A stretch of DNA of 64,000 bases. Source: Nocardia jejuensis NBRC 103114 (GTDB taxonomy: Bacteria; Actinomycetota; Actinomycetes; Mycobacteriales; Mycobacteriaceae). This document shows positions 63,979-64,000 of this stretch, piece by piece. The stretch's first letter is position 1; each line of letters opens with the position of its first letter. The notes beneath the pieces are model-generated. The model saw only the letters and a list, made by a program, of their open reading frames with translations. It made no database searches and had not been told where the DNA came from. The position numbers and the translations under genes are program-made. Location: positions 124,001 to 188,000 of the forward strand of contig NZ_BDBU01000013.1 of the NCBI RefSeq assembly GCF_001613145.1. Reading direction: 5' to 3'.

Positions 63979-64000
63979 TCGATACTCCCCGTGATGAATA

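Overview
The window is high-GC DNA from a mycolic-acid actinomycete, most probably Nocardia or a close relative. Supporting signs are a fused HadA-HadB mycolate-type dehydratase, a 13E12/DUF222 HNH protein, a DUF732 secreted protein, a lone bacterial Ku, a CYP157/CYP154-type P450 pair, frequent GTG starts and many 4-base ATGA/GTGA gene overlaps. The assignment is by gene content and recalled family features only. No rRNA, complete tRNA, CRISPR array, transposase or integrase was seen.

Layout. 0-4.5 kb (minus strand): a tightly coupled carotenoid operon, glycosyltransferase-crtE-crtI-crtB, with crtB cut by the window edge; the matching lycopene cyclase lies alone at 25.7 kb. 5-8.6 kb: small membrane proteins (DUF4190, SPW), a MerR and an AraC regulator, and a SigF/SigB-type sigma factor with a SigF-like promoter upstream of its own gene. 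9.5-13.6 kb: an operon-like pair of cytochromes P450, the first lacking the ExxR arginine as in CYP157 and the second a normal CYP154-like enzyme, then an HpnE-like FAD desaturase. 13.8-25.6 kb: type II NADH dehydrogenase, several SDR/NmrA-type oxidoreductases, a TetR with clear operators, and a decayed stretch (21.6-23.8 kb) holding pseudogene fragments around one intact DUF732 gene. 26.9-29.5 kb: MepB, MarR and a 14-TM MFS exporter around an 11-bp inverted repeat. 29.8-32.3 kb: a 13E12 HNH protein followed by about 1 kb of gene-free DNA with a degenerate 52-bp tandem repeat and a perfect 17-bp hairpin.

32.3-49.9 kb is the main metabolic region: a purine-to-glycerate catabolic block on the minus strand facing a PucR regulator on the plus strand. 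It encodes purine uptake (AzgA-type permease), guanine/xanthine oxidation (three-subunit molybdenum xanthine dehydrogenase, XdhC, 8-oxoguanine deaminase), urate oxidase, 5-hydroxyisourate hydrolase, OHCU decarboxylase, allantoicase and the glyoxylate route (glyoxylate carboligase, hydroxypyruvate isomerase, tartronate semialdehyde reductase, glycerate kinase). Allantoinase and ureidoglycolate lyase are not in the window.

49.9-64 kb: a TetR/Tet(X)-like monooxygenase pair with palindromic operators, Ku, a GNAT, an HD hydrolase, HadAB, trpBA, a membrane Ser/Thr kinase with a 14-residue Trp repeat in its linker, a double-HTH MerR divergent from an erythromycin-esterase family protein, and small hypothetical or secreted proteins.
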